DNA from: Oscillospiraceae bacterium
GTDB taxonomy: Bacteria > Bacillota > Clostridia > Oscillospirales > Oscillospiraceae
Direction: 5' to 3'
Assembly (NCBI GenBank): GCA_031288675.1
Contig: JAITQY010000178.1
Coordinates: 1-37,811 of the forward strand
Length of the DNA: 37,811 bases
Numbering within the stretch: the first letter of the stretch is position 1; each line of letters begins with the position of its first letter. This document shows, in pieces, positions 16,232-23,708 of the stretch. The translations under genes were made by a program, and so were the position numbers. Under the pieces are notes generated by a model that ran no database searches, was not told the DNA's origin, and saw nothing but the letters and a program-made list of their open reading frames with translations.

Positions 16232-17347
16232 TCAAAGTCCTTTGCATTGACAGGGACTCAGCCACGGTCCTGAGCACCATTTAGCGTAGAGCGTCGTGTT
16301 CTCGTCAATTGGAGAGCCGTCGTAAGGGATGGTCAGCTCCGGATCAAGGTACCATCCGCAGAGGTCATAACCGGGCTTTTCCGGCGCGTTAAGCGGACAG
16401 GCTACCCCGCCTTCCACGACACGGCGCGACGGAATATCGTTAGGCTGACCGCCGTTAGTATCGTAGTTGACAAGGACGGTTGTCAGCTGAGCCAAAGTTC
16501 CCGAACCGACGTTCGGGTCGCCGATGTCCCAGTTGTTATATCCGTTTGTAAAAGGATAAGTCCAGTCAGTGTTTTGAATATTTGTGTTGTAATTTGAATT
16601 AGACGAAACGTCGTTAGTGTATGCGAGCGTGGCAAAATTGCAAGAGAACGCGGCATCCTGACCTATTTCAGTCTTGGACAGATCTGTTGTATACAGCGCG
16701 CCGCCATACGCTCCTGACCAGTTGCCGATCATATCGCCGCCGGTCATATCGAATCCGCCGCTGTTGTATACAGCGCCGCCGTACGCCCCGCTGTCGTTGT
16801 CGGATATTTCGCCGCCGGTCATAACCATTGCGCCGTTATTGTTAACGCCGCCGCCGTAAACGGCTGAGTTGCGGTAAATATGTCCGCCGTTCATAGTGAA
16901 AGCGCCCGTGCTGGTGTTATTGACCGCGCCGCCGGTTGTATCCACGCCGGTTGTGCTGTTGTCGTTATTGCGCAGCACCGTTCCGTTGTTTACAGTCAGC
17001 GTCCCGCTGTTTTTAATCAGCGAACCGCCCGCTCCGCCTGTCGCGCTGGCATTGTATGCCGTTCTGTTTCCGTCGATGACAATATTGTCGAGCGTAAGGT
17101 TGCCGCCGGCAGGAACCGTAAACAGGTCGCCTTTCACGCCTCTTGTAATCTGGGTCTCCGCACCGTTTCCCTCGATTGTAATGTCTTTCGCCGGAAGTGT
17201 AACGGGTGACGTAATGGTAAATGGTCCCGTTACGTTTATTACAGCCGGCGTATCCGAAGCCGCAATAGCGGTTAACGCTGAATTCAGCGAAGCCTCGCTG
17301 TTTACATCGTAAGTTGTGGCTGCCGCGGTTGGATTGATAGGATTCAT
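16232..17347 (-). CDS. Right-handed beta-helix protein with C-terminal Listeria-Bacteroides (InlB B-type) repeat
   Basis: This 371-residue protein opens with a segment ASLNSALTAIAASDTPAVI typical of the first turn of pectate-lyase/adhesin beta-helices. Asn/Gly-rich helix rungs follow to about residue 235, with repeated MTGGEISDNDSGAYGGAVYN and MTGGDMIGNWSGAYGGALY units akin to polymorphic outer-membrane-protein repeats. The tail (about 290-360) is a Flg_new/InlB B repeat (VNYDTNGGQ, then GYDLCGWYLDPELTIPYDG and TLYAKW). It ends in a Cys-rich CSGPWLSPCQCKGL. There is no signal peptide, LPXTG, SLH or membrane anchor, which is unusual for such a fold. AGGAG lies 13 bases before the ATG. It sits between the large collagen-like gene and the Cys/Gly/Tyr-rich gene, suggesting a shared structural role outside the cell or on the spore. 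Confidence 0.85.
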   Translation of the reverse strand: MNPINPTAAATTYDVNSEASLNSALTAIAASDTPAVINVTGPFTITSPVTLPAKDITIEGNGAETQITRGVKGDLFTVPAGGNLTLDNIVIDGNRTAYNASATGGAGGSLIKNSGTLTVNNGTVLRNNDNSTTGVDTTGGAVNNTSTGAFTMNGGHIYRNSAVYGGGVNNNGAMVMTGGEISDNDSGAYGGAVYNSGGFDMTGGDMIGNWSGAYGGALYTTDLSKTEIGQDAAFSCNFATLAYTNDVSSNSNYNTNIQNTDWTYPFTNGYNNWDIGDPNVGSGTLAQLTTVLVNYDTNGGQPNDIPSRRVVEGGVACPLNAPEKPGYDLCGWYLDPELTIPYDGSPIDENTTLYAKWCSGPWLSPCQCKGL

Positions 17348-17389
17348 TTTTTATTAAATACTCCTGTTAAAATAGATTTTACTTCTTCA

Positions 17390-17421
17390 GTCATCCCCCG
17401 CAATACTTTGCAGGGGATGAC
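17390..17421. other. Stable 14-bp hairpin between the two large surface-protein genes
   Basis: Arms GTCATCCCC and GGGGATGAC are extended by a further 5 bp to close on a 4-base loop. On the coding (minus) strand no T-run follows, so it is better explained as an mRNA processing or 3'-protecting stem that could set different expression for the two genes. On the plus strand it is followed by only four T. Confidence 0.5.
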
Positions 17422-17459
17422 GTTTTCTCCTGCTTTATTTAGCGCAAACGGCTGTATCT

Positions 17460-20400
17460 TTAGGAAATCTTTAATATCGTAAGTTCTACTGCGGCGCACC
17501 TCACGGCGCACTTGGACAGATTTCCGATCCAAAGCTCGGATGGCGTATCGCAAGAAATAACCATACTTCCCGACAGTTCCAGCGGCTGTCCCAAGCAGAA
17601 CGCGGTAGACGGAGTAGGATAAACTTTACCGTTGACAAATACTCCGACCGCGATATTTGCCGGGCAGCTGCTTAGCACCGTAAGGCGGTAGCTTACGAAA
17701 TACCAGCCGGAATCCAGCCGGACTTTATTCTGGTTAGTGTCTGAACGAACGCCGCCGCCCTTTTGTGCCACAATACTTTGCAGCGGTACGGGACATCCGC
17801 AGGCGCACATCTGAGCGCACTCCGAAACGATATAAAGCGCATCGCTTGATAACGTTCCCGCCGGACCGGTAGCTCCGCGCGGTCCCTGAATGCCCGGCTC
17901 TCCACGCGGACCGGCTACGCCGGGTAATCCCTGCAACCCCTGAAGCCCTTGCGCTCCTGTCGGACCTGCTAATCCCTGAAGCCCTTGTGCTCCCGTCGGA
18001 CCAGCTATCCCTTGAATGCCCTGCTGACCCGGTGATCCGGCGGCTCCGGTTGCGCCTACCTTTCCGATGAAGCTGTCGCCGCAATTGGATACGGAGAGTC
18101 CGCTTGCTGTAAATGGCGTACCTGACGGATCAGGCAGGTTCTCAATAAGCTGATTTGTGTCTGTGTCGATTACCGAAACGCTGTTGTCGGCGTTGAGGAA
18201 ATAAGCTAAGCCGCGTTTTGTATCCACCGAAGTATCCACGATTTTCTGCGCCGGAATATCAAGCGTTGTAACCTCGCCGGTTTGCGTATTTACCGCATAC
18301 ACAGTATTGGTCGCGGAATCCTGCGCATATAGCACATCATTATTAGCGTCCAGGGCAAGCTGACTGGCGTTAGGTATATTCAGCGTACCAATCAGCGTTC
18401 CGTCTCTTATCATTTTAATGCCGTGATTATAAGCCGCGTAAGTGATATCCGTTGACGGATTGATTACAAAGTCATTCAGCGGCTGTCTGGCGACGAAGCT
18501 GAGTCTCGGCGATTTCCCGGCAGCTTTTATCTGCTGTAAGGGGCTGTTCATGCGCGGAGCAATCAGGCTATCCTCGCTTAACACTGTATTGGTCGCGGTA
18601 TCAATAGCGGCGACCTTAGTCCCGTCCGCGCTGGTAACATAAAGAATATCTGAGGCTGAATCTAACTCTATCTTTCCGGGTGTAAAGCTCAACGGTATGC
18701 TGACTTGAATGGAATTAGAATCGGTGTCCATTACGTCAATGCAATTGCTGTCGCAGGCTATGAAAAGCTTATGGTACACAGGATCCACTACGGTACAACC
18801 GGGCGAGCCGCTTACGGGTACGCTTGTTACGCTCTTATCAGTATTTACATTGAATACCCGGATTGCGTTGTTAGTATCATCAGACACATAGGCAAAAACA
18901 TCTCCGCAGTTCATAGGACCTATTTGCCCTGCTTCCCCCGTGGCTCCCGTTGCACCGGTTGTTCCGGTTGCGCCAGTAGCACCCGTTGTTCCAGTTGACC
19001 CAGTAGAGCCTGTTGCTCCTGTTTCGCCAGTAGCTCCGGTAGCTCCGGTCGAGCCAGTTGCGCCCGTTACACCGTTTTCTCCGGTTGCGCCAGTAGCTCC
19101 CGTTGTTCCAGTCGCTCCTGTAGCACCAGTTTCTCCAGTGGCGCCTGTTACTCCGGTTTCACCGGTAGCTCCGGTAGCGCCAGTTTCACCTGTTGCTCCC
19201 GTTACTCCGGTTTCGCCCGTTGCGCCAGTCGCTCCTGTAGCCCCAGTCGCTCCGGTTGCGCCGGGCTCACCAATAAGGCTGTCGCCGCAATCGTTAACCG
19301 CAAGTCCGGCGGGATCAGCGGCTACGTCAGCGATGGTTTTAGTGACTTCTCCCGTTTCCGAATTCACTACGGAAACGCTACCGTCATTTTTCAAAAAATA
19401 GCTCACGCCGCACTTGGGGTTTACATCTGAGTCCGTCACAGGCAGCGAAGAAGTGCCTGTTCCCGGCATCTTAAGTGAACCTGCGGATACCTTTACCGGA
19501 TAAATCGTACCCGCCGAGTCCTGAACGTAAAGAATGTGATTGCCAGGATCCATAATGAGCTTTACGGCAGGATTGCCGCTCGGAAGGGGAATTGTTCCGT
19601 TAATCTTTCCGTCGTCTGATACTAATCCCGCGTCAGTTGCCGCGTACACTGTGCCGGTCGAAGGATCAATTGCCACATCGTGAACAGGTGACCCCATCGC
19701 GAGCGTAGGTGACATCCCCGTTGATGGGTTTACAACATTTATATTTTGACTTGTGCCGTTGTCATTTACGGTATATATCGTACCGGTTTTACTGTTCACG
19801 GCAATCTTGGTTCCGGGGTTTGCCGGGGTAAGCGTATTTTCCAAAGTATTTGAGGCGGTATTTATTACCGCAATCTTGGTTCCGTCCGCGCTGGTGACGT
19901 AAAGCTTATGGGCAGCGGAATCCAAAACAGCACTGCCGGGCGTAAAGCCCAGCGGGATGGTATCTGTCACATCATTGCTATTAGTATCCACCACGTCAAC
20001 GCCGTTGCTTGTAGGTACGAATACTTTGCGGTAAGGCGCGTCCAGCAAAACTCCACTGGGTACGCCGCTTAGATTAAGAGTGGCTACAGTGTCTCCGGTG
20101 TTGACGTCGATTACCTTGAGCGTATTGTCTTTGGCGTCGGCTGCATAGGCGTACATAGAACCGCAGCAGGAGCAGCAATTATCAGCCACCAAGACATTCA
20201 CGGTGTTGCTTTTGAAAGATTGGCTGATTTCATCGCCGTCAGCGGAGGTCATTGCAACATAAGACGCATCGGCGGTATTGGGAATGATTCCGGTTCCGAG
20301 CACTTTTGCGTCAAATTCAACCGTTGCGCTGGCGCCTGGTGCTAAATCGCCTATGCTGATTCCCGTGTTGGGGTTTTCGGCGGCGTGACCCGTACTGCTG

Positions 20401-21698
20401 CCGCCCACCTTTACGCTGCCTGGCACGAATGAAAGTCTGGGGTCAAGCGTGTCTGTCATAACAACGCCTGGCATTGTTTCGGCTTCGTTATTTTTTATCG
20501 TTACGGTATACGTTACCGTATCGCCTAAGGCGGCATTTTTCTTATCAACTGTTTTTACGATATCAGGTTCAAGAGCGCTAAACGGAGAAACGCAGATATC
20601 ATCTATAATATAGTCGTTGCCGATGATCTTGGGTCCCTCGGAATTTAGATTTATCGTCATCTGGGTGTTGTTCCCGCTGTCAACAATGCCGCCTATCTGT
20701 GTCCAAGTCAGCATGTTGCTGTTAGGTGTGTCGTTCATCGTCTGGCTGAACAACTGATTGTTCGCGCTATTCCCTGTTACGGTGATGCCCATTTTGGCGT
20801 TTGCCTGTGTAAGATCAACGTTGCCCGTAGCGTCATTGTAGGACAATACGTCGCTGTTGCAAAGGCTGGCGACCCAAAATGTGACACAGTATTTGGTGTT
20901 GGGCGTAACGGGGATGGTCTGCTTGAAAAAGGTCGTTCCTGGGTTATCGCCGTTCACAAGCAGGAACCGGTCAGTTTCATCTCCCGTGTCATGCCCCGCT
21001 GCAGACAGCCAAACATATCTGCCGCCGCCGGCATCAAAGAAGATGGGTGCGTCATAGCTTGTCATGTTTGTGACATTGACCTTGCCATCCCCGTCCATCT
21101 CCGCCGGCGTACCTGAATAGGTCAAGCCCTGAAGCGTCCCGGGGTAGGGGTTAGTCGGCGCTATTGTCCATGGTGCCGAACCTGCGGGAAGGGTTCCGAA
21201 GGTGCCGTTATCGGCGGCGGTGACCAAGTTTGTGCGGTTGCAGCCGCAGTCACCCACCACGTCGAGCGGCCGGTCTACAAACGGCGCGTCTATAAAGTCC
21301 TGGTTCGCAATTGTCGGCTCGGCAGCCACCGTTAGATTGATTGTATTGGGCGTTTCGGAATTAAGACCGTTGGCGGACGCATCGTGGCTCGGTATCGCCG
21401 AAATCGACGGATCTTTAGGGGTGGGCGGCTCCATAGCGGCAGAATTGTCCCATGAAGCCGTTCCGGTGGCGCTCGCGGACGCACCGTACGCCTCCACAAT
21501 TTTATAATTGCCGGCAGGTACGTTAGAAAAAGTGTAGGCGCCGCTGGCATCGGTTAAAACGCTGATGCCCTCACCGGTAGACGTGTTATACAACACAACT
21601 GGAATGCCCGCTTCTCCAGTGGAAACCATATTGGCTCCTGCCTTGTTGGTAAGCATTCTATTTGCGTCATAAAACACATGCCCTGTTATAGTTGACAT
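17460..21698 (-). CDS. Chimeric collagen-like/YVTN-propeller surface protein, exosporium-type candidate
   Basis: This is a 1412-residue mosaic. Approximate order: SdrD-B-like domain (GIPVVLYNTSTGEGISVLTD, 1-130), a carbohydrate-binding-like beta domain (150-375), a DUF11 domain (DIVKTVDKKNAALGDTVTYT, 375-505), a Cys cluster NCCSCCG (506-512), a YVTN/NHL-type propeller (513-805), about 40 Gly-X-Thr collagen-like triplets (810-929), a second propeller (930-1211), 23 collagen-like triplets of GLQGLAGPTGAQ style (1212-1281), and a C-terminal beta domain (1282-1412) with CACGC, reminiscent of the BclA-type trimerising jelly roll. No signal peptide, LPXTG or membrane segment is seen; exosporium collagen-like proteins likewise lack Sec signals. 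AAGGA lies eight bases before the ATG. First gene of the three-gene cluster. Spore-surface location is inference; the frame is intact. Confidence 0.88.
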   Translation of the reverse strand: MSTITGHVFYDANRMLTNKAGANMVSTGEAGIPVVLYNTSTGEGISVLTDASGAYTFSNVPAGNYKIVEAYGASASATGTASWDNSAAMEPPTPKDPSISAIPSHDASANGLNSETPNTINLTVAAEPTIANQDFIDAPFVDRPLDVVGDCGCNRTNLVTAADNGTFGTLPAGSAPWTIAPTNPYPGTLQGLTYSGTPAEMDGDGKVNVTNMTSYDAPIFFDAGGGRYVWLSAAGHDTGDETDRFLLVNGDNPGTTFFKQTIPVTPNTKYCVTFWVASLCNSDVLSYNDATGNVDLTQANAKMGITVTGNSANNQLFSQTMNDTPNSNMLTWTQIGGIVDSGNNTQMTINLNSEGPKIIGNDYIIDDICVSPFSALEPDIVKTVDKKNAALGDTVTYTVTIKNNEAETMPGVVMTDTLDPRLSFVPGSVKVGGSSTGHAAENPNTGISIGDLAPGASATVEFDAKVLGTGIIPNTADASYVAMTSADGDEISQSFKSNTVNVLVADNCCSCCGSMYAYAADAKDNTLKVIDVNTGDTVATLNLSGVPSGVLLDAPYRKVFVPTSNGVDVVDTNSNDVTDTIPLGFTPGSAVLDSAAHKLYVTSADGTKIAVINTASNTLENTLTPANPGTKIAVNSKTGTIYTVNDNGTSQNINVVNPSTGMSPTLAMGSPVHDVAIDPSTGTVYAATDAGLVSDDGKINGTIPLPSGNPAVKLIMDPGNHILYVQDSAGTIYPVKVSAGSLKMPGTGTSSLPVTDSDVNPKCGVSYFLKNDGSVSVVNSETGEVTKTIADVAADPAGLAVNDCGDSLIGEPGATGATGATGATGATGETGVTGATGETGATGATGETGVTGATGETGATGATGTTGATGATGENGVTGATGSTGATGATGETGATGSTGSTGTTGATGATGTTGATGATGEAGQIGPMNCGDVFAYVSDDTNNAIRVFNVNTDKSVTSVPVSGSPGCTVVDPVYHKLFIACDSNCIDVMDTDSNSIQVSIPLSFTPGKIELDSASDILYVTSADGTKVAAIDTATNTVLSEDSLIAPRMNSPLQQIKAAGKSPRLSFVARQPLNDFVINPSTDITYAAYNHGIKMIRDGTLIGTLNIPNASQLALDANNDVLYAQDSATNTVYAVNTQTGEVTTLDIPAQKIVDTSVDTKRGLAYFLNADNSVSVIDTDTNQLIENLPDPSGTPFTASGLSVSNCGDSFIGKVGATGAAGSPGQQGIQGIAGPTGAQGLQGLAGPTGAQGLQGLQGLPGVAGPRGEPGIQGPRGATGPAGTLSSDALYIVSECAQMCACGCPVPLQSIVAQKGGGVRSDTNQNKVRLDSGWYFVSYRLTVLSSCPANIAVGVFVNGKVYPTPSTAFCLGQPLELSGSMVISCDTPSELWIGNLSKCAVRCAAVELTILKIS
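17856..18065 (-). repeat. Collagen-like repeat tract 2 inside the large surface gene
   Basis: About 23 Gly-X-Y triplets with Gln/Leu/Ile/Pro-rich X and Y positions (GIQ, GLQ, GPT, GAQ, GPR). The style differs from tract 1, so the two tracts were probably not produced by one recent expansion. Confidence 0.85.
18912..19271 (-). repeat. Collagen-like repeat tract 1 (Gly-X-Thr) inside the large surface gene
   Basis: About 40 Gly-X-Y triplets, most GAT, GET, GVT or GST. Thr at Y is the pattern of O-glycosylated bacterial collagen-like proteins. At DNA level it is an imperfect 9- to 27-bp tandem repeat, open in an antisense frame as a Pro-Val-Ala artefact. Confidence 0.9.
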
Positions 21699-22154
21699 TT
21701 TCGATGTCCTTCTTTCATAATTATTATTAGTTGCCAGAGATCAGGGGGCGGAAGCTCTCAGCAAAGATGTCTTCGTCGGCAACAAGCGTTCCCGTACGCA
21801 GAACGCCAATGCTGCCAATTCAGTTTGCTTGCTTTTCTTTCGTTCCTGAAACCATATGGCTTTTAGGTCTAAGGCAATTTGCTTCCCAGGTTCATTTGAG
21901 CTAATATAAGTCAAATATTAATGTTTGCGCTTTAGACCATATTGTCCTTTAGATTGTTAAACCCTGGTACTGGTGCATTATACAAAGCACATAAAAGAAG
22001 TGTTCTCTCCGTAGATTTCATAAAAAACGGGAAATATCTATCTTTAATTGCCGTCTGTTTTCTTGCTATTAACTGTGAAATTTATTATGGAATATAATTA
22101 AATTGATTGTATAAACTGAATATATAAAGTTGACGCTTTTCAAGGAGGTGTCGT
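21699..22154. promoter_or_regulatory. Divergent intergenic region between the surface-protein cluster and the HTH-type gene
   Basis: These 456 bases must hold the promoters of both divergent units. I find no convincing sigma-A promoter for the minus-strand cluster, which fits, but does not prove, use of a sporulation sigma factor. Seen are a hairpin GCGTTC/GAACGC at 21786-21806, a GGTCTAA/TTAGACC inverted pair about 65 bases apart (21867-21939), and a gene-remnant-like frame at 21727-21819. Plus-strand AT-rich sequence at 22080-22135 (TATAAA-like) probably carries the promoter of the HTH-type gene. Confidence 0.4.
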
Positions 22155-23375
22155 ATGACGAATCTCTCTTTTCTTATCGGTTTGATGAAAATTCCATCCG
22201 AAAAATTTTTAGAAACAGGTATTTCAAAAAGCATGTTAAGCAGATGGCGCACAGGCAAACGACGTTTAATGCCCGGACGCCGCTGGGCAAAAATAATCGC
22301 CGAGATATTTCTTCAAGAAGACGAGCATTCCTCTTCTTCCGCAATCTCTGATATTCTTCGGATTTGGTATCCTGCCGAATTTTGTGAGCTTGAAAAGCCG
22401 GCGCTTTTGGAGCGCTTTTTGACCGAAAATAATCAACTTTCGGCGACATATCAAAAAAAACAGAGACTGCTTTTTTATGAGATTATTAATGATAATGAGA
22501 ACGGAAAAACTATTGAGCAAGCTATAGAACTCGGCGCATTGCGGCTGATTGACTTCATAGAATTGATTACCGCACTGCCGAATCCTATATGTATGGAGTG
22601 CGTTCACTTGCAAGGGCTTATCCCTCTTACAAATGACGTCATTGCATGTTTCAGCCGGTTTTTTAAGGCGGGACATAAGATGGACACTGCCATAATGACA
22701 AATTTTGCTTACAGAGCGCCCTCAAGCTGGTATGTATACAGGATATTTCTCCAGTTGCACGGATACATACACAACCGCTATTTTGAAGATTATGCTCCCA
22801 ATGCAACTGACATTATGCTGGCAACGGCGGCGGATAAGTACGCGCTTATAATAAAGCTGGATGAACCTAACAGACTGGAAACTCTGACTGCCGTAATAAC
22901 CAGCGATAAATCGGAGATTAACAATATCCATCGCCGAATTGCCGAGTATCAAAACCATTCCAAACAGCAAACATATCTGAGAATGGAGGACATTCATCCC
23001 AATGATATAAAATATGATATGCTGCGTTCCGATCAGCCTTGCTATGTATACACCGGTCTGCCGCACTTCGGAATCTTGCCGACGGAATATTTTACGGAAT
23101 TGTTTAACCTGAGAAAAATAGAAGCGGAGCTTATATCCGAATCGCTGAGACCGCTAACTTTAACCCCGTCATTTTTCAACGCAAATACAGCCGTAATGCA
23201 TATTTTTTGTGCGGATAAAATAGAAGCTGTGTTGATGAAGAAAAGGCATAAAATTCCGGAACTTTCAAAAATTCTTAAACGTCCCGTTTATATGAACACT
23301 AAACAATTGTTACGGCAGCTTACAGAGATTCAATCGTTATTGGGAAACATAAAAATTATGAGGTGTGCTTTTTAA
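22155..23375 (+). CDS. HTH-type (XRE-like) putative regulator, frame broken near its 3' end
   Basis: This 406-residue protein starts with a Cro/CI-like helix-turn-helix candidate (FLETGISKSMLSRWRTGKRR, residues ~18-37). A long, mostly helical region without recognisable catalytic motifs follows; it might be a ligand- or protein-sensing domain. There is no signal peptide or membrane segment. A perfect AAGGAGGTG lies five bases before the ATG. It is transcribed divergently from the surface-protein cluster and could control it (inference). The last five codons after the A5 run at 23351-23355 look out of frame. The -1 frame continues as KNYEVCFLSEEDFDKLPFQF to 23608, so the real protein probably has about 484 residues. 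Confidence 0.7.
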   Translation: MTNLSFLIGLMKIPSEKFLETGISKSMLSRWRTGKRRLMPGRRWAKIIAEIFLQEDEHSSSSAISDILRIWYPAEFCELEKPALLERFLTENNQLSATYQKKQRLLFYEIINDNENGKTIEQAIELGALRLIDFIELITALPNPICMECVHLQGLIPLTNDVIACFSRFFKAGHKMDTAIMTNFAYRAPSSWYVYRIFLQLHGYIHNRYFEDYAPNATDIMLATAADKYALIIKLDEPNRLETLTAVITSDKSEINNIHRRIAEYQNHSKQQTYLRMEDIHPNDIKYDMLRSDQPCYVYTGLPHFGILPTEYFTELFNLRKIEAELISESLRPLTLTPSFFNANTAVMHIFCADKIEAVLMKKRHKIPELSKILKRPVYMNTKQLLRQLTEIQSLLGNIKIMRCAF

Positions 23376-23608
23376 GTGAAGAAGATTTTGATAAACTCCC
23401 TTTTCAATTTGCCCTTTACGGAGTCCAAATCTTCTTCTCATGGCAGGATAACAAGAGTTTAGTCTACCAAGAGGACGACATAACCCCTCACTGTGCGCAA
23501 TATTTTGCTTCGATGCTGTGGGAAAAAATTCCCGAACAATATTACAGGCGAGACGTTGTGGACCGCCAAATTGAATTGTGGCTCCAGGAATATGGCGCAC
23601 TCTCTTGA
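23363..23608 (+). CDS. Probable C-terminal continuation of the HTH-type regulator in the -1 frame
   Basis: This 81-codon frame opens at a GTG that overlaps the end of the 22155 gene by 13 bases and has no properly spaced ribosome binding site. The sequence (FLSEEDFDKLPFQFALYG, then PEQYYRRDVVDRQIELWLQ) looks like real coding sequence and like the C-terminal domain of the preceding protein rather than a stand-alone one. In-frame codons just upstream (KNYEV) connect naturally with the regulator if one A is added to the A5 run at 23351-23355. A separate small gene made by translational coupling is the alternative. Confidence 0.55.
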   Translation: MCFLSEEDFDKLPFQFALYGVQIFFSWQDNKSLVYQEDDITPHCAQYFASMLWEKIPEQYYRRDVVDRQIELWLQEYGALS

Positions 23609-23623
23609 CCTCTAAATTACAGC

Positions 23624-23665
23624 TAAAAGCCTCACTTGCCCGCTATCAGACAGGCAAGTGAGGCT
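23624..23665 (-). terminator. Terminator after lon
   Basis: A perfect 13-bp stem (AGCCTCACTTGCC / GGCAAGTGAGGCT) with a 12-base loop is followed on the minus strand by TTTTAGCTGT. It lies about 45 bases after the lon stop. A second, weaker TGAGAGG/CCTCTCA stem lies between it and the stop. Confidence 0.7.
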
Positions 23666-23708
23666 CCGCTGAAGAGCTGAGAGGCTAATATCGCCGCCCT
23701 CTCAAAGA

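Noticed and set aside
17344..17553. Minus-strand frame crossing the spacer between the two large surface genes
   Set aside because: Its first half is an out-of-frame shadow of the large gene, it runs through the 14-bp hairpin and has no ribosome binding site.
18912..19271. Regular short repeats that could suggest a CRISPR array
   Set aside because: Units are 9-base codon triplets within an open reading frame, with no spacers of constant length and no cas genes.
18940..19401. Long plus-strand frame rich in Pro-Val-Ala
   Set aside because: It is the exact antisense of the Gly-X-Thr collagen-like tract; repeat composition keeps it open. It has no ribosome binding site.
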